Shown here: piece after piece, positions 8,888 through 17,411 of the stretch
Layout of the letters: every line of letters begins with the position of its first letter
Position numbering within the stretch: position 1 is the stretch's first letter
Assembly (NCBI GenBank): GCA_024401275.1
Contig: JAKSLJ010000006.1
Span: 49,276 to 113,275 of the forward strand
Length of the DNA: 64,000 nucleotides
Direction of reading: 5' to 3'
DNA from: Bacteroidaceae bacterium
GTDB lineage: Bacteria; Bacteroidota; Bacteroidia; Bacteroidales; Bacteroidaceae
The notes under the pieces: model-generated
Seen by the model: the letters and a program-made list of their open reading frames with translations, nothing else
Told to the model about the DNA's origin: nothing
Database searches by the model: none
Translations under genes and position numbers: made by a program

Positions 8888-10102
8888 ATGATTATGAAAA
8901 AACTATGTAGCCTATTTTTGGCATCATTTTTGGGCTTTCTTACAGCTAACGCTCAGAACACAAATGCACAGGATATGCAATGGACTGGCACCTGGGCAAC
9001 AGCTGTTGAATACACAGGACCAAGTGACATGCCAAAGAAGAGCCTGTCAAATCGTGCTGTTCGTGAGATTATCCATGTGTCAATCGGTGGCGATTTGATG
9101 CGTATGCAGTTCAGCAATGTCTTCGGAAACGAGGCTGTTGAAATCAAGTCCGTTTATATTGCAGACACAAAAGACCTTTACGACATTGATGTAAAGACTG
9201 CCAAATATCTTACGTTCAACGGCAAGCGCAGCGTGAAGATTGAGGCAGGCAAGGACATTTACTCTGACAATATCAAATACAACCTCAAGCCACTTCAGCG
9301 CCTTTCAGTTACCATTTCTTACGGAAACCAAACTCCGGAGCACGCTACATCTCATCGCGGTTCTCGTACAACTTCTTATATCATCGAAGGCGAGGCAAAG
9401 CCAAAGTCTGACTTCGGCGTGGAATCTGCTGAACGTCTTGACCACTGGTACAACATCGCATCGCTTGATGTCATGGCTCCAAAGGAGACTCCGGTTGTTG
9501 TAGCCCTTGGCAATAGCATCACAGACGGTCGCGGAACAACTACTAACCTCCAGAACCGCTGGACAGACCGCATGGCTGAAGCTCTCGAAGGCAAGGTGGG
9601 AGTCCTCAATCAGGGTATCGGCGGCAATGCTGTTCTTCGCGGCGGTCTTAGTCAGCCTGCTCTCGTTCGCTTCGATCGCGATGTTCTTGCTCAGACTGCA
9701 GCAAAGACCCTCATCATCTACGAAGGCGTAAACGACATTGGCGGTGCTAGAGAAAACAGCGACAAAGACAACAGTATCGTTAGAGCAAACGAGCTTATCG
9801 AGGCTTACAAGACCATGACTGAGAAGGCTCACGCTGCTGGCATGAAGGTTTATATAGCAACAATCTGTCCTTTCAAGGGCAATGGCTATTACACTTTCTT
9901 CCATGAGGCAGCTCGCCAGACTGTTAACGAATGGATTCGCACTCAGAAGGTTGCTGACGGTGTCATCGATTTTGATGCAGCTGTTAAAGACCCTCAGGAC
10001 CCTGCAAAGCTCCTGCAGAAGTACAGCGATGACTGGCTACACCTCAATCCAGCAGGCTATGAACTGATGGGAAAGCTGGCTGCTGAAGCTATAAAGAAGT
10101 AA
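8888..10102 (+). CDS. SGNH/GDSL esterase, probable xylan-side-chain esterase
   Basis: A 404-aa exported enzyme. The signal peptide ends near TANAQN; a second Met at codon 3 (MKKLCSLF) may be the true start. An N-terminal beta-sandwich (about 30-190) precedes an SGNH hydrolase fold. Block I GNSITDG has the nucleophile Ser210, block II is GIGGN, block III GVNDIGG, and block V WLHLNP supplies the catalytic His. By family, this releases acyl groups, commonly acetate from carbohydrate. Clustering with a GPH symporter and GH10 xylanase makes an acetyl-xylan esterase role likely, resembling the Prevotella bryantii xyn cluster. Substrate is inferred, not shown. Confidence 0.88.
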   Translation: MIMKKLCSLFLASFLGFLTANAQNTNAQDMQWTGTWATAVEYTGPSDMPKKSLSNRAVREIIHVSIGGDLMRMQFSNVFGNEAVEIKSVYIADTKDLYDIDVKTAKYLTFNGKRSVKIEAGKDIYSDNIKYNLKPLQRLSVTISYGNQTPEHATSHRGSRTTSYIIEGEAKPKSDFGVESAERLDHWYNIASLDVMAPKETPVVVALGNSITDGRGTTTNLQNRWTDRMAEALEGKVGVLNQGIGGNAVLRGGLSQPALVRFDRDVLAQTAAKTLIIYEGVNDIGGARENSDKDNSIVRANELIEAYKTMTEKAHAAGMKVYIATICPFKGNGYYTFFHEAARQTVNEWIRTQKVADGVIDFDAAVKDPQDPAKLLQKYSDDWLHLNPAGYELMGKLAAEAIKK

Positions 10103-10168
10103 TCAAGCCCTTCTAGCTCTCCCCTTAACGCAAAAAGAAAATAATAATATTTAAATACATTAACCATA

Positions 10169-11563
10169 ATGGAAAATTCACAAAACAATGGCTTTTACAA
10201 GCTTAGCTGGATGCAGCGCATCGGCTACGGTTCTGGTGACCTAGCACAGAACCTCATCTTCCAGACAGTGGCTGTTTACATGATGCTGTACATGACAACA
10301 GTATTGAAAATCAGCCCTGAATTTGTCGGCACACTTATCCTCGTGGTACGACTCCTCGACTGTATTTGGTCACCTGTGGTTGGCCGCTACATCGACAACA
10401 ACAATCCTAAGTTCGGAAAATACCGCTCTTACCTCCTCTATGGTGGTATTCCTTTGACAATTGCGGCATGCTTGCTCATGCTTCCTCAGGTGGCTGCGTG
10501 GTCAGAAGGTGCCAAGATGGGTTATGCTGTAGTAAGCTATGGTTTATTAAGCATGATCTACTCCGTGGTAAACATCCCGTACGGCTCTATCATGGCAAGT
10601 ATGACTCGTGACAACGACGAGGTTCTCAAGCTTACTTCCACTCGTATGGTATGCGCCAACATCGGTCAGATCATTGTTCAGGCAGGTTTCCCAATCGGCT
10701 TGGCTGTTTTTGCCGGCGCAAGCATCAACTGGGATCAGGCATTGTTCATGGCTATCGGTACTATCCCGGCGTTCATAATCCTTCCATCGCTTCCATTCCT
10801 TAAGAGCAAATTGGGTAAGAAAGGGCTTTACTACACACTTCTTGCCATTGGTTTCATTGGTTTTGCTATCCTTTATATCGTTCCTAACGTATCAAATGTG
10901 GCAGAATGTAAGACTTTGGTACAGACAGCCAAGGTGATGACTGGTGTCGGCTTGCTCGTAGGTTCACTCATGTGGGCGCTCGTTCCTGAAGTTATTACTG
11001 AGGCTGAGTATCGTACTGGCAATCGTCCTGCTGCTACAGTAAACGCTCTGGCTGGTGTTGCCTTCAAGGCAGGTTTCTCTATCGCTGGATGGATTACTCC
11101 GCTTGTAATGGGTATGATTGGTTTTGACCTCTCAAGCGAGTCTTCTGCACTCGAGACCGACCCATACGCTTGGTTCTCGGTAACATCGCTGTTTGCTATT
11201 GTAGGTCTTGGTCTTCTGTTCTATTGTTTCAAGAGCTGCAAGGAGAATATTGCCACCACTCCAGAGAAGCCTGTTACCTACGGCGAGATGTTTGCCGAGT
11301 TCAAGGCAAACAAGTGCTTGCAGTTGATGATTGGAATCTTCATTGTCGTATTCCTCGCATCATTCATCAGCGGTCCTGTAAACGCTTACTACATGAATCT
11401 GGCAGATTATTCTGCAACAGTTCAGAACGCTATCCTTTGGTTCACAACAATCATTCCTGCTATCCTTCTCATCGTTGTAGGTTTCCTCATCTACAAGTAT
11501 CCACTCACTGACGAGAAGCTTGACGAAATGAACCGTGAGATTGAAGCTCGTAACAAGAAATAA
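10169..11563 (+). CDS. GPH-family (MFS) sugar:cation symporter
   Basis: A 464-aa inner-membrane transporter with about 12 hydrophobic segments. The N-terminus (GYGSGDLAQNLIFQ) and the loop DNNNPKFGKYRSYLLYGG are hallmarks of the glycoside-pentoside-hexuronide:cation symporter family. It starts 66 bp after the esterase and ends 45 bp before the xylanase, so the three genes look like one unit. Likely substrate is xylose or xylo-oligosaccharide, inferred only from the neighbours. Confidence 0.92.
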   Translation: MENSQNNGFYKLSWMQRIGYGSGDLAQNLIFQTVAVYMMLYMTTVLKISPEFVGTLILVVRLLDCIWSPVVGRYIDNNNPKFGKYRSYLLYGGIPLTIAACLLMLPQVAAWSEGAKMGYAVVSYGLLSMIYSVVNIPYGSIMASMTRDNDEVLKLTSTRMVCANIGQIIVQAGFPIGLAVFAGASINWDQALFMAIGTIPAFIILPSLPFLKSKLGKKGLYYTLLAIGFIGFAILYIVPNVSNVAECKTLVQTAKVMTGVGLLVGSLMWALVPEVITEAEYRTGNRPAATVNALAGVAFKAGFSIAGWITPLVMGMIGFDLSSESSALETDPYAWFSVTSLFAIVGLGLLFYCFKSCKENIATTPEKPVTYGEMFAEFKANKCLQLMIGIFIVVFLASFISGPVNAYYMNLADYSATVQNAILWFTTIIPAILLIVVGFLIYKYPLTDEKLDEMNREIEARNKK

Positions 11564-11570
11564 GATTATT

Positions 11571-11590
11571 CCCTCCCATTTTTGGGAGGG
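11571..11590 (+). terminator. Intercistronic hairpin
   Basis: CCCTCCCA-tttt-TGGGAGGG is a perfect 8-bp stem followed by TTT, between symporter and xylanase. It ends only 18 bp before the xylanase ATG, so it may attenuate read-through or stabilise upstream mRNA rather than fully terminate. Confidence 0.55.
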
Positions 11591-11608
11591 TTTATAACCA
11601 TAACGAAC

Positions 11609-12742
11609 ATGAAAAAGATACTTTTATCAGCAGCGTTGCTCTGCTCTCTTGGCGTAAGTGCACAGAAGAACATGCAGCTTCGTCAGCTTATTCCTGCAGA
11701 GAACATCCTTATCGGTGCTACTGTCAACCAGTGGGTTGTGGCTGCTGATCTCGGACTTTCTGAGCATCAGATAGACGACCCAAGCTACAAACTTGTGGGA
11801 AATCGCGAGCAGATGAAGGTTGAGATGAGTGTGGTGCCAAATGAGTTCAACTGTGTGACAGCGGAAAACTGCATGAAGTCTGAGGTCATTTCTCCTAAGA
11901 AAGGCATCTTTGACTTCGTACTCGCAGACCAGTTCGTAGAGTATGCTCAGAAGCACAACCTCACAATCATTGCCCACGCTCCTATTTGGCACTCTCAGTG
12001 TGCTCGCTGGCTTTGCCACAACGAAGACGGAAGTCTCGTTAGCAAGGAGCAGCTCAAGGCTAACATGCGCTTGTACATCAACACAGTCTATGGTCATTTC
12101 CGTGGAAAGATCAAGGGCTACGATGTTGTAAACGAGGCTATCGAAGACGATGGCTCTTACCGCAAGAGCGACTTCTACAAGATCATGGGTGAGGAGTTCA
12201 TTGACTGGGCATTCCAGTGCGCTCAGGAAGCTGATCCTAACACAGAGCTTTATTATAACGACTATTCAATGTCAGCTCCTGGCAAACGTGCCACTGTTGT
12301 AAAGATGGTTCAGCGTCTCAAGAGCAAGGGCATCCGTATTGATGCTGTTGGTTTGCAGACACATATCGGCATGGACTTCCCTGATTTTAAGGAATATGAG
12401 AAGTCTATCACTGAGTTTATCAACGCTGGTGTTGATGTTCAGCTTACAGAGACTGACATGTCTATTCTGCCAAACCCTTACACAGGTGCTGATGTTTCAA
12501 CACGTTTCCAATACACTCCAGAGAAAGACCCTTACAAGAACGGCATCAATGCTAAGCAGTTGAAGCCTTGGCAAGACCGCTTCAAGGAACTTTTTGCCAT
12601 CATCAACAAGCATTCCGCTCATGTAAAGCGCGTTACTTTCTGGGGCATTACAGACGCTTCTTCTTGGAAGAACGACTTCCCAATCCCTGGTCGTACGGAC
12701 TATCCTCTTCCATTCGATCGCGAAGGAAAGTTCAAGTTCTAA
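11609..12742 (+). CDS. GH10 endo-1,4-beta-xylanase
   Basis: A 377-aa secreted glycoside hydrolase. The ATG at 11609 is chosen because it begins a clear signal peptide (MKKILLSAALLCSLGVSAQ); the in-frame TTG at 11582 lies inside the upstream hairpin. GH10 landmarks: AHAPIWHSQ, acid/base Glu176 in DVVNEAIEDDG, nucleophile Glu281 in QLTETDMS, and WGITDASSW near the C-terminus. It cleaves internal xylan linkages with retention. No carbohydrate-binding module is visible, and the length fits a single-domain enzyme acting in the periplasm or at the surface. Confidence 0.95.
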   Translation: MKKILLSAALLCSLGVSAQKNMQLRQLIPAENILIGATVNQWVVAADLGLSEHQIDDPSYKLVGNREQMKVEMSVVPNEFNCVTAENCMKSEVISPKKGIFDFVLADQFVEYAQKHNLTIIAHAPIWHSQCARWLCHNEDGSLVSKEQLKANMRLYINTVYGHFRGKIKGYDVVNEAIEDDGSYRKSDFYKIMGEEFIDWAFQCAQEADPNTELYYNDYSMSAPGKRATVVKMVQRLKSKGIRIDAVGLQTHIGMDFPDFKEYEKSITEFINAGVDVQLTETDMSILPNPYTGADVSTRFQYTPEKDPYKNGINAKQLKPWQDRFKELFAIINKHSAHVKRVTFWGITDASSWKNDFPIPGRTDYPLPFDREGKFKF

Positions 12743-12759
12743 TAGTATAAAGGTAAGAA

Positions 12760-12791
12760 AAAGGCTCGTGTCAGATTGAACACGAGCCTTT
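12760..12791. terminator. Bidirectional terminator
   Basis: AAAGGCTCGTGT-cagattga-ACACGAGCCTTT is a perfect 12-bp stem between the convergent xylanase and glycerophosphotransferase-like genes, flanked by A-rich and T-rich runs, so it can serve both strands. Confidence 0.8.
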
Positions 12792-12803
12792 GTTGTTTCA
12801 TAT

Positions 12804-13856
12804 CTATTTCTTTATCCTTCCGAAAGTCTTTATGCTGGTGTATTTGCGCCAGAGATTGACTTTACGGTATTCTGGTACGCCGTGACGACGGATGAAGTCG
12901 CGAGCTCCTTCAAGCATACGATGGGCAACTTTTCCGTCGGTGTAAGGGTCGTAGTTGCGTATAATCCATTGTCGCTTCTCAAGGGCAGGATCGTCAGTGA
13001 TGGCGGCACGATAGGCTGCCGGAATCTCCTCCGGCGTGTCGCAGTTCTGCCAATAGAGGTCTTTTGCTACGGCACGAAGGGTGATGACAGGCTTGTCGAG
13101 AAGGAGGAATTCGTATATTGTTGATGATGTGTCGGAAATCATAGCGTCTGCCATCAGCATGTACTTGGTGACGGTGAAATCGTCAATGAAGAGAATGTCC
13201 TTCTCTTCGGCAGCAAGCTGTCGGTAGTTTTCTATGTGATGCTGCGGCGTCAGCGGATGGAATTTCATTATGACGAGAGTGTCCTTGTTCAGTCGCACGA
13301 GTGAGCGCAAAGCCTCCTTCATGTCGCCGAGTGAAGTGAGCGATGGTGAGAATGTCGGAGCATAGAGGACAATGCGTTCCTTGCCATGCTCGTCAAGGAG
13401 CTTTTGGCGCATATCGTCATAGTCATGACGATGGCGCGCTATCCAGTCCTGTCGTGGCCAACCTGTCTCAAGAACCTCAAAGTCGCCATACTTCTGAGAG
13501 AGTTTTTTGAACGGTCCTGTGAAGAATGGTCCTTGAGTGAAGTAAGTGTCAAAGTAGCGACGGATTACCCAGTGGTCTTTCTTCTCTGCGGCATAGCCAT
13601 GGAAAACTTGAATCTTAACTCCTGAGAGGTAGTAAGGCACGATGTTTCCCGGCACGAAGACTGCTTCTGGATGATAGTCGTAGCACTCCTGAATAGAATA
13701 CGTGTATCGCACCTCGTCCTTGTAAGGGAAGTCTGTTATCTTGCGTTGGTCGATGAACCAGAGTATGTCGTTGTCGCCTTCAAGAACGGCTTCGTCATGG
13801 ATGGGACGGAGAATGTCTATGGCGTATTTGTTTTCGCAGAAGAGAAGGATTTTCAT
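12804..13856 (-). CDS. CDP-glycerol glycerophosphotransferase-like glycosyltransferase
   Basis: A 350-aa GT-B-like protein of the TagB/TagF/SpsB family. The ATG at 13856 (MKILLFCENKYAIDILRPIH) is chosen; an upstream start would overlap the next gene. The C-terminal half has the family signatures VLYAPTFSPS, MKFHPLTPQ and SDTSSTIYEFLLLDKPVI, the last being the conserved nucleotide-binding SDxSS block. In Gram-negatives such enzymes add polyol-phosphate or related groups to surface glycans; the acceptor is unknown. It follows the hydrolase/nucleotidase fusion at 59 bp on the same strand and probably shares its promoter. Confidence 0.88.
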   Translation of the reverse strand: MKILLFCENKYAIDILRPIHDEAVLEGDNDILWFIDQRKITDFPYKDEVRYTYSIQECYDYHPEAVFVPGNIVPYYLSGVKIQVFHGYAAEKKDHWVIRRYFDTYFTQGPFFTGPFKKLSQKYGDFEVLETGWPRQDWIARHRHDYDDMRQKLLDEHGKERIVLYAPTFSPSLTSLGDMKEALRSLVRLNKDTLVIMKFHPLTPQHHIENYRQLAAEEKDILFIDDFTVTKYMLMADAMISDTSSTIYEFLLLDKPVITLRAVAKDLYWQNCDTPEEIPAAYRAAITDDPALEKRQWIIRNYDPYTDGKVAHRMLEGARDFIRRHGVPEYRKVNLWRKYTSIKTFGRIKK

Positions 13857-13915
13857 AATGCGCAATTCGTTTTTTGGTTTTTCTGTTGCAAAGTTAATGT
13901 TTTTTTCTTCAAAAA

Positions 13916-14860
13916 TTATCCCAACCTCTCGAAGAAGGTGCAGATGTCTTCCCAGCACTTGAATGTATCGCTGCCAAACTGGATGTTTGTGCCCATGAAA
14001 TCCGGCTCTTCCTGGCGCGTGATGTAGAAATCACCGAGGAGCAGCTGCGGCTTGTTGGTGAAGATTATGGAGTCGTGTGCCGGTGCGGAAAGGTACTTTT
14101 CCACCCACGTCTGCACATTATTTATATATGTATGGTCGTTGGTAGGTGCGTCTGCCACGATGTAAACCGTATATTTCTCGATAAGCTGGTAGTAGGCAAT
14201 GCGCAGTGAAGAAGCTGCCTGCATGTATTGGTCGTGAAGGCAATCGAAATGGATGAAGAGCGGTGGCAGTTCAATGCCTTGCTGCTTATTGCGAATCTTG
14301 CGGATGAGCGGCAGTAGGTAGTTGTGGACGGCATGATCCGTAAGACGATGCTCACCGTGGAAATGGATGGCGTTAGGATAATGCTCGCGGAAGAGGTCGA
14401 AGGTGTGGACGATAGGGTCCTCATCGCCGAAAAGACCGTAAACCCTGCCACGCTCTTCGTCGGTGATGTCCTGGAAACAGAGCTGCGTGATGGCTGCGTA
14501 TTCCTTCACCATAGCCTTCGTGATGATGAACTCCTGTACGCCATCGGCACGAGGATTCTGGAAAGTCAGCTTGCCGATCATGCCGTGGGAAGACATCGTA
14601 TCGCCCATCTGGAAAGCAGGATTGACGAGAATGCGATCGAAGCCCTTGAGCTGTTCGGTGTACATGCCGCCCATGGAAGTGCCGACGATGATGTCAGGCT
14701 GCTCTTCCTCCGCCATCTGCTTGAGCATGGCAATGGCTTCCTCCGGAACGATAGGTATATCTCTTGCTACGACCTCATCGTCAGGCAGACTTGCGCGGAG
14801 AAGTTTTACCGTGCCTGACTGTGCTGATGAGCCGAAGCCGTGTACGTACATCAGTTTCAT
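13916..14860 (-). CDS. YqiA/UPF0227-like alpha/beta hydrolase fused to a degenerate NT5C-type HAD domain
   Basis: A 314-aa protein with two parts. Residues 1-190 are a YqiA-type hydrolase: HGFGSSAQSG oxyanion region, nucleophile Ser62 in GTSMGG, acid near Asp146/148 (FGDEDP), and a His in HRLTDH (171-176). Residues 198-314 resemble the end of the 5'(3')-deoxyribonucleotidase (NT5C) family: VYIVADAPTND, WVEKYL, IIFTNK, LLGDFYI, IQFGSDTFKCWED. The HAD DxD motif reads D206-C-L208 and the DDR motif reads TRQEE, so phosphatase activity is probably lost. It precedes the glycosyltransferase gene. The fusion call rests on my own motif alignment. Confidence 0.75.
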   Translation of the reverse strand: MKLMYVHGFGSSAQSGTVKLLRASLPDDEVVARDIPIVPEEAIAMLKQMAEEEQPDIIVGTSMGGMYTEQLKGFDRILVNPAFQMGDTMSSHGMIGKLTFQNPRADGVQEFIITKAMVKEYAAITQLCFQDITDEERGRVYGLFGDEDPIVHTFDLFREHYPNAIHFHGEHRLTDHAVHNYLLPLIRKIRNKQQGIELPPLFIHFDCLHDQYMQAASSLRIAYYQLIEKYTVYIVADAPTNDHTYINNVQTWVEKYLSAPAHDSIIFTNKPQLLLGDFYITRQEEPDFMGTNIQFGSDTFKCWEDICTFFERLG

Positions 14861-14933
14861 AATAGACCTTCCCCCAGCCCCTTCCTTGCAGGACGGGGAG
14901 GGATGTGTTTTGCGTTTTTTTTATAATTCGCAG

Positions 14934-14962
14934 CAAAATTAAGAAAAAAAAGTACTTTTGAA
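14934..14962 (-). promoter_or_regulatory. Promoter of the hydrolase-transferase pair
   Basis: Minus-strand TAATTTTG (14941 down to 14934) is a -7 box about 75 bp before the ATG at 14860. The leader contains a C/G-run palindrome (about 14870-14906) of the same type as in the DUF1573 gene. Confidence 0.5.
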
Positions 14963-15025
14963 AAGGAAATGCGTGAAAATGTGCAATATTTCCAACGATT
15001 TCATTGGAGTTTAAGAATAAAGTGT

Positions 15026-15033
15026 TAACTTTG
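15026..15033 (+). promoter_or_regulatory. Promoter -7 box for FISUMP-like pair
   Basis: TAACTTTG at 15026-15033, about 60 bp before the ATG at 15096. No strong -33 box was seen. Confidence 0.5.
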
Positions 15034-15095
15034 CCGTTGAATAATGGCTATTTGTGGCTACAATATAGCCTTTGTTATCTAAAAATTGCAAGGAT

Positions 15096-15734
15096 ATGAA
15101 TCTAAGGTATTTGACTGAGTTGGCGCTGCTGCTCATAGCTACGGCAGCAATGGCACAACAGAAAATGACCGTACATCTGAATAATGGACAGCAAATTACA
15201 TACAATATCAGTGACGTGAAGTATGTAGAGATTGAGGCTGAGTCGTCAACGGACAATCCGGCTGCTGACGGTGTTGGTGGTGTAGTGGGCGATCCCGTTG
15301 ACCTCGGCTTGTCAGTTAAGTGGGCAAGCCATAATCTTGGTGCTACGTTGACCAGTGATGATGGCGGTCGCTTCACATGGGCCGATGCCGGCAGCAATGC
15401 CATAAAGTGGGGAGATGGATGGCGATTGCCAACAAACGAGGAATGGGAGGAACTGTATCAAAACTGTAGATGGAGTTGGGAGGTTCGTGATGGTGTTGGT
15501 GGCCGTGTGATAACAGGTCCAAGTGGTCGCAGCATCTTTATCCCTGCAACTGGTGTGTCGTTCGATAATAAGGTGCAGATACGTGGTTGCATCGGTATAT
15601 ACTGGACGGCAGCCGATGCACAGAGCCTGCCAGGTGTGCCAGCTTCGGCAGTAGGCGCTTACTTTGATTCTGCCAACATCTACCGTATGGAATATCCATG
15701 TACTAACACTTTCTCTGTAAGATTAGTGAAATGA
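15096..15734 (+). CDS. Secreted FISUMP/DUF1566-like protein
   Basis: A 212-aa exported protein; the ATG at 15096 gives the best signal peptide (MNLRYLTELALLLIATAAMA). After a short beta-rich segment (VHLNNGQQITYNISDVKYVE) comes a Fibrobacter succinogenes major paralogous (FISUMP)-like domain: VDLGLSVKWASHNLGA, FTWADA, WGDGWRLPTNEEWEELY, ending in a C-type-lectin-like stretch IYWTAADAQS...FSVRLVK. Such domains are surface-exposed. The stop overlaps the next start (ATGA), so the two are translationally coupled. A remnant of a related gene lies just downstream. Confidence 0.78.
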   Translation: MNLRYLTELALLLIATAAMAQQKMTVHLNNGQQITYNISDVKYVEIEAESSTDNPAADGVGGVVGDPVDLGLSVKWASHNLGATLTSDDGGRFTWADAGSNAIKWGDGWRLPTNEEWEELYQNCRWSWEVRDGVGGRVITGPSGRSIFIPATGVSFDNKVQIRGCIGIYWTAADAQSLPGVPASAVGAYFDSANIYRMEYPCTNTFSVRLVK

Positions 15735-16216
15735 GACGCCTGTTGATGAACATATTACTATTCTGCTTTACGCTGTCAGTCTTCGCTGTCAGTGATACGT
15801 GGCTTGTGTTGCAGTTGCGTGGCGGCAGCAAGGTGGCCTACATTATTCCTGGTAAGACGCAGGTGTCGTTCCAGGACAATGACATGATTATATCATCGCC
15901 AAAGATGGAGGTCAGATACAGCAAGGCGAGTGTCTGTAATTTTAGCTTCAAGGCAGAAGGTGACGTGGTGGATGGCATTGAGCCGACAACGGTGAGTGAT
16001 ATTAAAATAAGGCATGTAGCAGATGATGTCGTTGAGATTACGGGAATAAATCCAACACAGGCGATACACGTCTATACAGTCAATGGCATAGAACAATCGC
16101 CAAACATCATTCGTACAGGAGATTCGGCAACCGTGTCGCTAGCATCGTTACCGATCGGTGTGCTGCTGATAACCATCTCCAACGCAGATATTCCAGCCTT
16201 TAAGGTGGTACGCTAA
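15731..16216 (+). CDS. Small secreted protein with C-terminal sorting-like tail
   Basis: A 161-aa exported protein (MRRLLMNILLFCFTLSVFA signal). The middle is beta-rich (QVSFQDNDMIISSPKMEVRY). The final 80 residues (IEITGINP-like, IHVYTVNGIE, LPIGVLLITISN, FKVVR) resemble the Ig-like tails of Bacteroidetes secreted proteins handled by type IX secretion; that link is an inference. It overlaps the FISUMP-like gene by 4 bp. No enzymatic motif is seen. Confidence 0.7.
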   Translation: MRRLLMNILLFCFTLSVFAVSDTWLVLQLRGGSKVAYIIPGKTQVSFQDNDMIISSPKMEVRYSKASVCNFSFKAEGDVVDGIEPTTVSDIKIRHVADDVVEITGINPTQAIHVYTVNGIEQSPNIIRTGDSATVSLASLPIGVLLITISNADIPAFKVVR

Positions 16217-16230
16217 CTAACTTCATTTTC

Positions 16231-16422
16231 CTCCCTGCTGCTGGCCGTCGCAAAGACTGTTATCGCAGCGATGCTGGTTCGCACGGCTCCTACTGGTCGT
16301 CATCGCTCTACACGAGTGCTTCGTTCAGCGCGTACTCCCTCGATATCAATTCAAGCTATGTTTACACGAACACCCAGGGCTGGCGCTACGACGGTCAGTC
16401 TGTCCGAGCTGTCTGCCCGTAG
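16231..16422 (+). pseudogene. Orphan C-terminal fragment of a FISUMP-like gene
   Basis: A 64-codon open stretch without a start encodes LPAAGRR...GSYWSSSLYTS, VYTNTQGWRYDGQSVRAVCP and a stop. The YWSSS and GQSVRAV signatures mark the variable end of FISUMP/DUF1566 proteins. It lies 14 bp after the preceding gene, so it looks like a leftover of a paralogue, or a silent 3' cassette for the gene at 15096. Confidence 0.65.
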
Positions 16423-16500
16423 TGCCTGTAGGGTTAGATTTTACCTCATTCCCCCTATTCCTTTATTCCTTAGAGTTCTGGTTGGGGGGATGCGAAAGGG

Positions 16501-16780
16501 AGTGGCCTCTCTCCAAGGGCCACTCTTCGCACGGCTGAAGGCCGTAAACATTATAGCCTAGGGCAACGCCCTAGGAATGAATGTGGTGGGGGAAATTCGC
16601 CGCAACGCGGCAACAACAATGATGGGCAACGCCCTGAAACATAGCCCAAATATCCCTTCGTATTTGGGTTGTGAAATATTGTTGTTGCTGCGTTGCAGCG
16701 ATTTCCAAACGAATCTATATTTACCTAGGGCATTGCCCTAGGCTAGAATGTTAACGGCTTTTAGCCGTTTTTGTTGCCAC
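16501..16780. repeat. Long inverted repeat built of nested palindromes
   Basis: 16217-17115 has no intact gene. Arms at 16531-16620 and 16678-16768 are inverted copies, each with three internal palindromes in the same order: ACGGC..GCCGT, CCTAGGGCAAcGCCCTAGG, and GCcGCAACGCgGC. The loop (16621-16677) adds GGGCAACGCCC and CCCAAATA..TATTTGGG. Between arms a stem pair changes from C-G to T-A (GCcGC..GCgGC versus GCtGC..GCaGC), preserving pairing. A further hairpin, AGTGGCC..GGCCACT, lies at 16501-16524. This may be a REP/REPIN-like mobile palindrome; no transposase is nearby. Confidence 0.8.
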
Positions 16781-16932
16781 TTCCGAGTCAGGTGATAGGT
16801 CAACGACTCATTCCCACACTACAAAAGCAAGACACTGCGTACGAATTTGATGTACTCAATGCCTTGCTTTTTTTATTATGGAAACTTTGATGAGGATGTG
16901 TTAGGGTATGAGAGATAACTCTATCCTCCCTT

Positions 16933-16954
16933 GGTGTCCTGAAGGCAGGACACC
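16933..16954. repeat. Perfect hairpin upstream of toxin-antitoxin genes
   Basis: GGTGTCCTG-aagg-CAGGACACC forms a 9-bp perfect stem. It lacks a following T-run, so it may be a short palindromic repeat rather than a terminator. Confidence 0.5.
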
Positions 16955-17026
16955 TCCGAGGCGTGTCATTTTTGATGACAACAGTAATTTTTCTTGTAAT
17001 TTCTTTTATCTTTCGGAATAAATCCG

Positions 17027-17034
17027 TAACTTTG
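17027..17034 (+). promoter_or_regulatory. Promoter -7 box of the PIN toxin-antitoxin pair
   Basis: TAACTTTG at 17027-17034, about 80 bp before the first ATG at 17116. Confidence 0.5.
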
Positions 17035-17115
17035 CACCCATGTTGTAAGATAATAGTTTACTATGGGAGAACTGACTCCCCAAAATATTAATGAACTAAA
17101 TAGAATACAGATAAT

Positions 17116-17406
17116 ATGAAACAATATACAATAGAAGAACAGGAACCACAGATGGTTAACGAATCTGCGGCTGCTTATAATGTCAGAACAGCATCTGTAT
17201 TTACTGGCTACCAAATGCAAATACTTGAAAGCATAGCAAATGTAAAGGATGAGCATACTATGCAGGATATACGCAACCTTATTGCAGAATATTTCTCCAA
17301 CAAGGCTCTTGATGCCATGGATAGACTTTGTGACGAGGGAAAACTCTCCAATGAAACTGTTGAGTCCTGGCATACAGAACACATGCGTACTCCCTACATA
17401 TATTAA
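17116..17406 (+). CDS. Putative antitoxin of a PIN-type toxin-antitoxin pair
   Basis: A 96-aa acidic, helical protein with no domain I can name (MKQYTIEEQEPQMVNESAAA, ending HTEHMRTPYIY). The antitoxin role is inferred from size, position 5 bp upstream of a PIN-domain gene, and the shared promoter. Partners in such modules bind and block the PIN nuclease and repress the operon. Confidence 0.65.
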   Translation: MKQYTIEEQEPQMVNESAAAYNVRTASVFTGYQMQILESIANVKDEHTMQDIRNLIAEYFSNKALDAMDRLCDEGKLSNETVESWHTEHMRTPYIY

Positions 17407-17411
17407 TTTAG

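Noticed and set aside
15096-16422. Complete diversity-generating retroelement
   Set aside because: No reverse transcriptase or template repeat is in the window; only a C-terminal cassette resemblance.
16271-16561. 96-aa ORF
   Set aside because: It is out of frame with the FISUMP remnant and extends into palindromic repeats.
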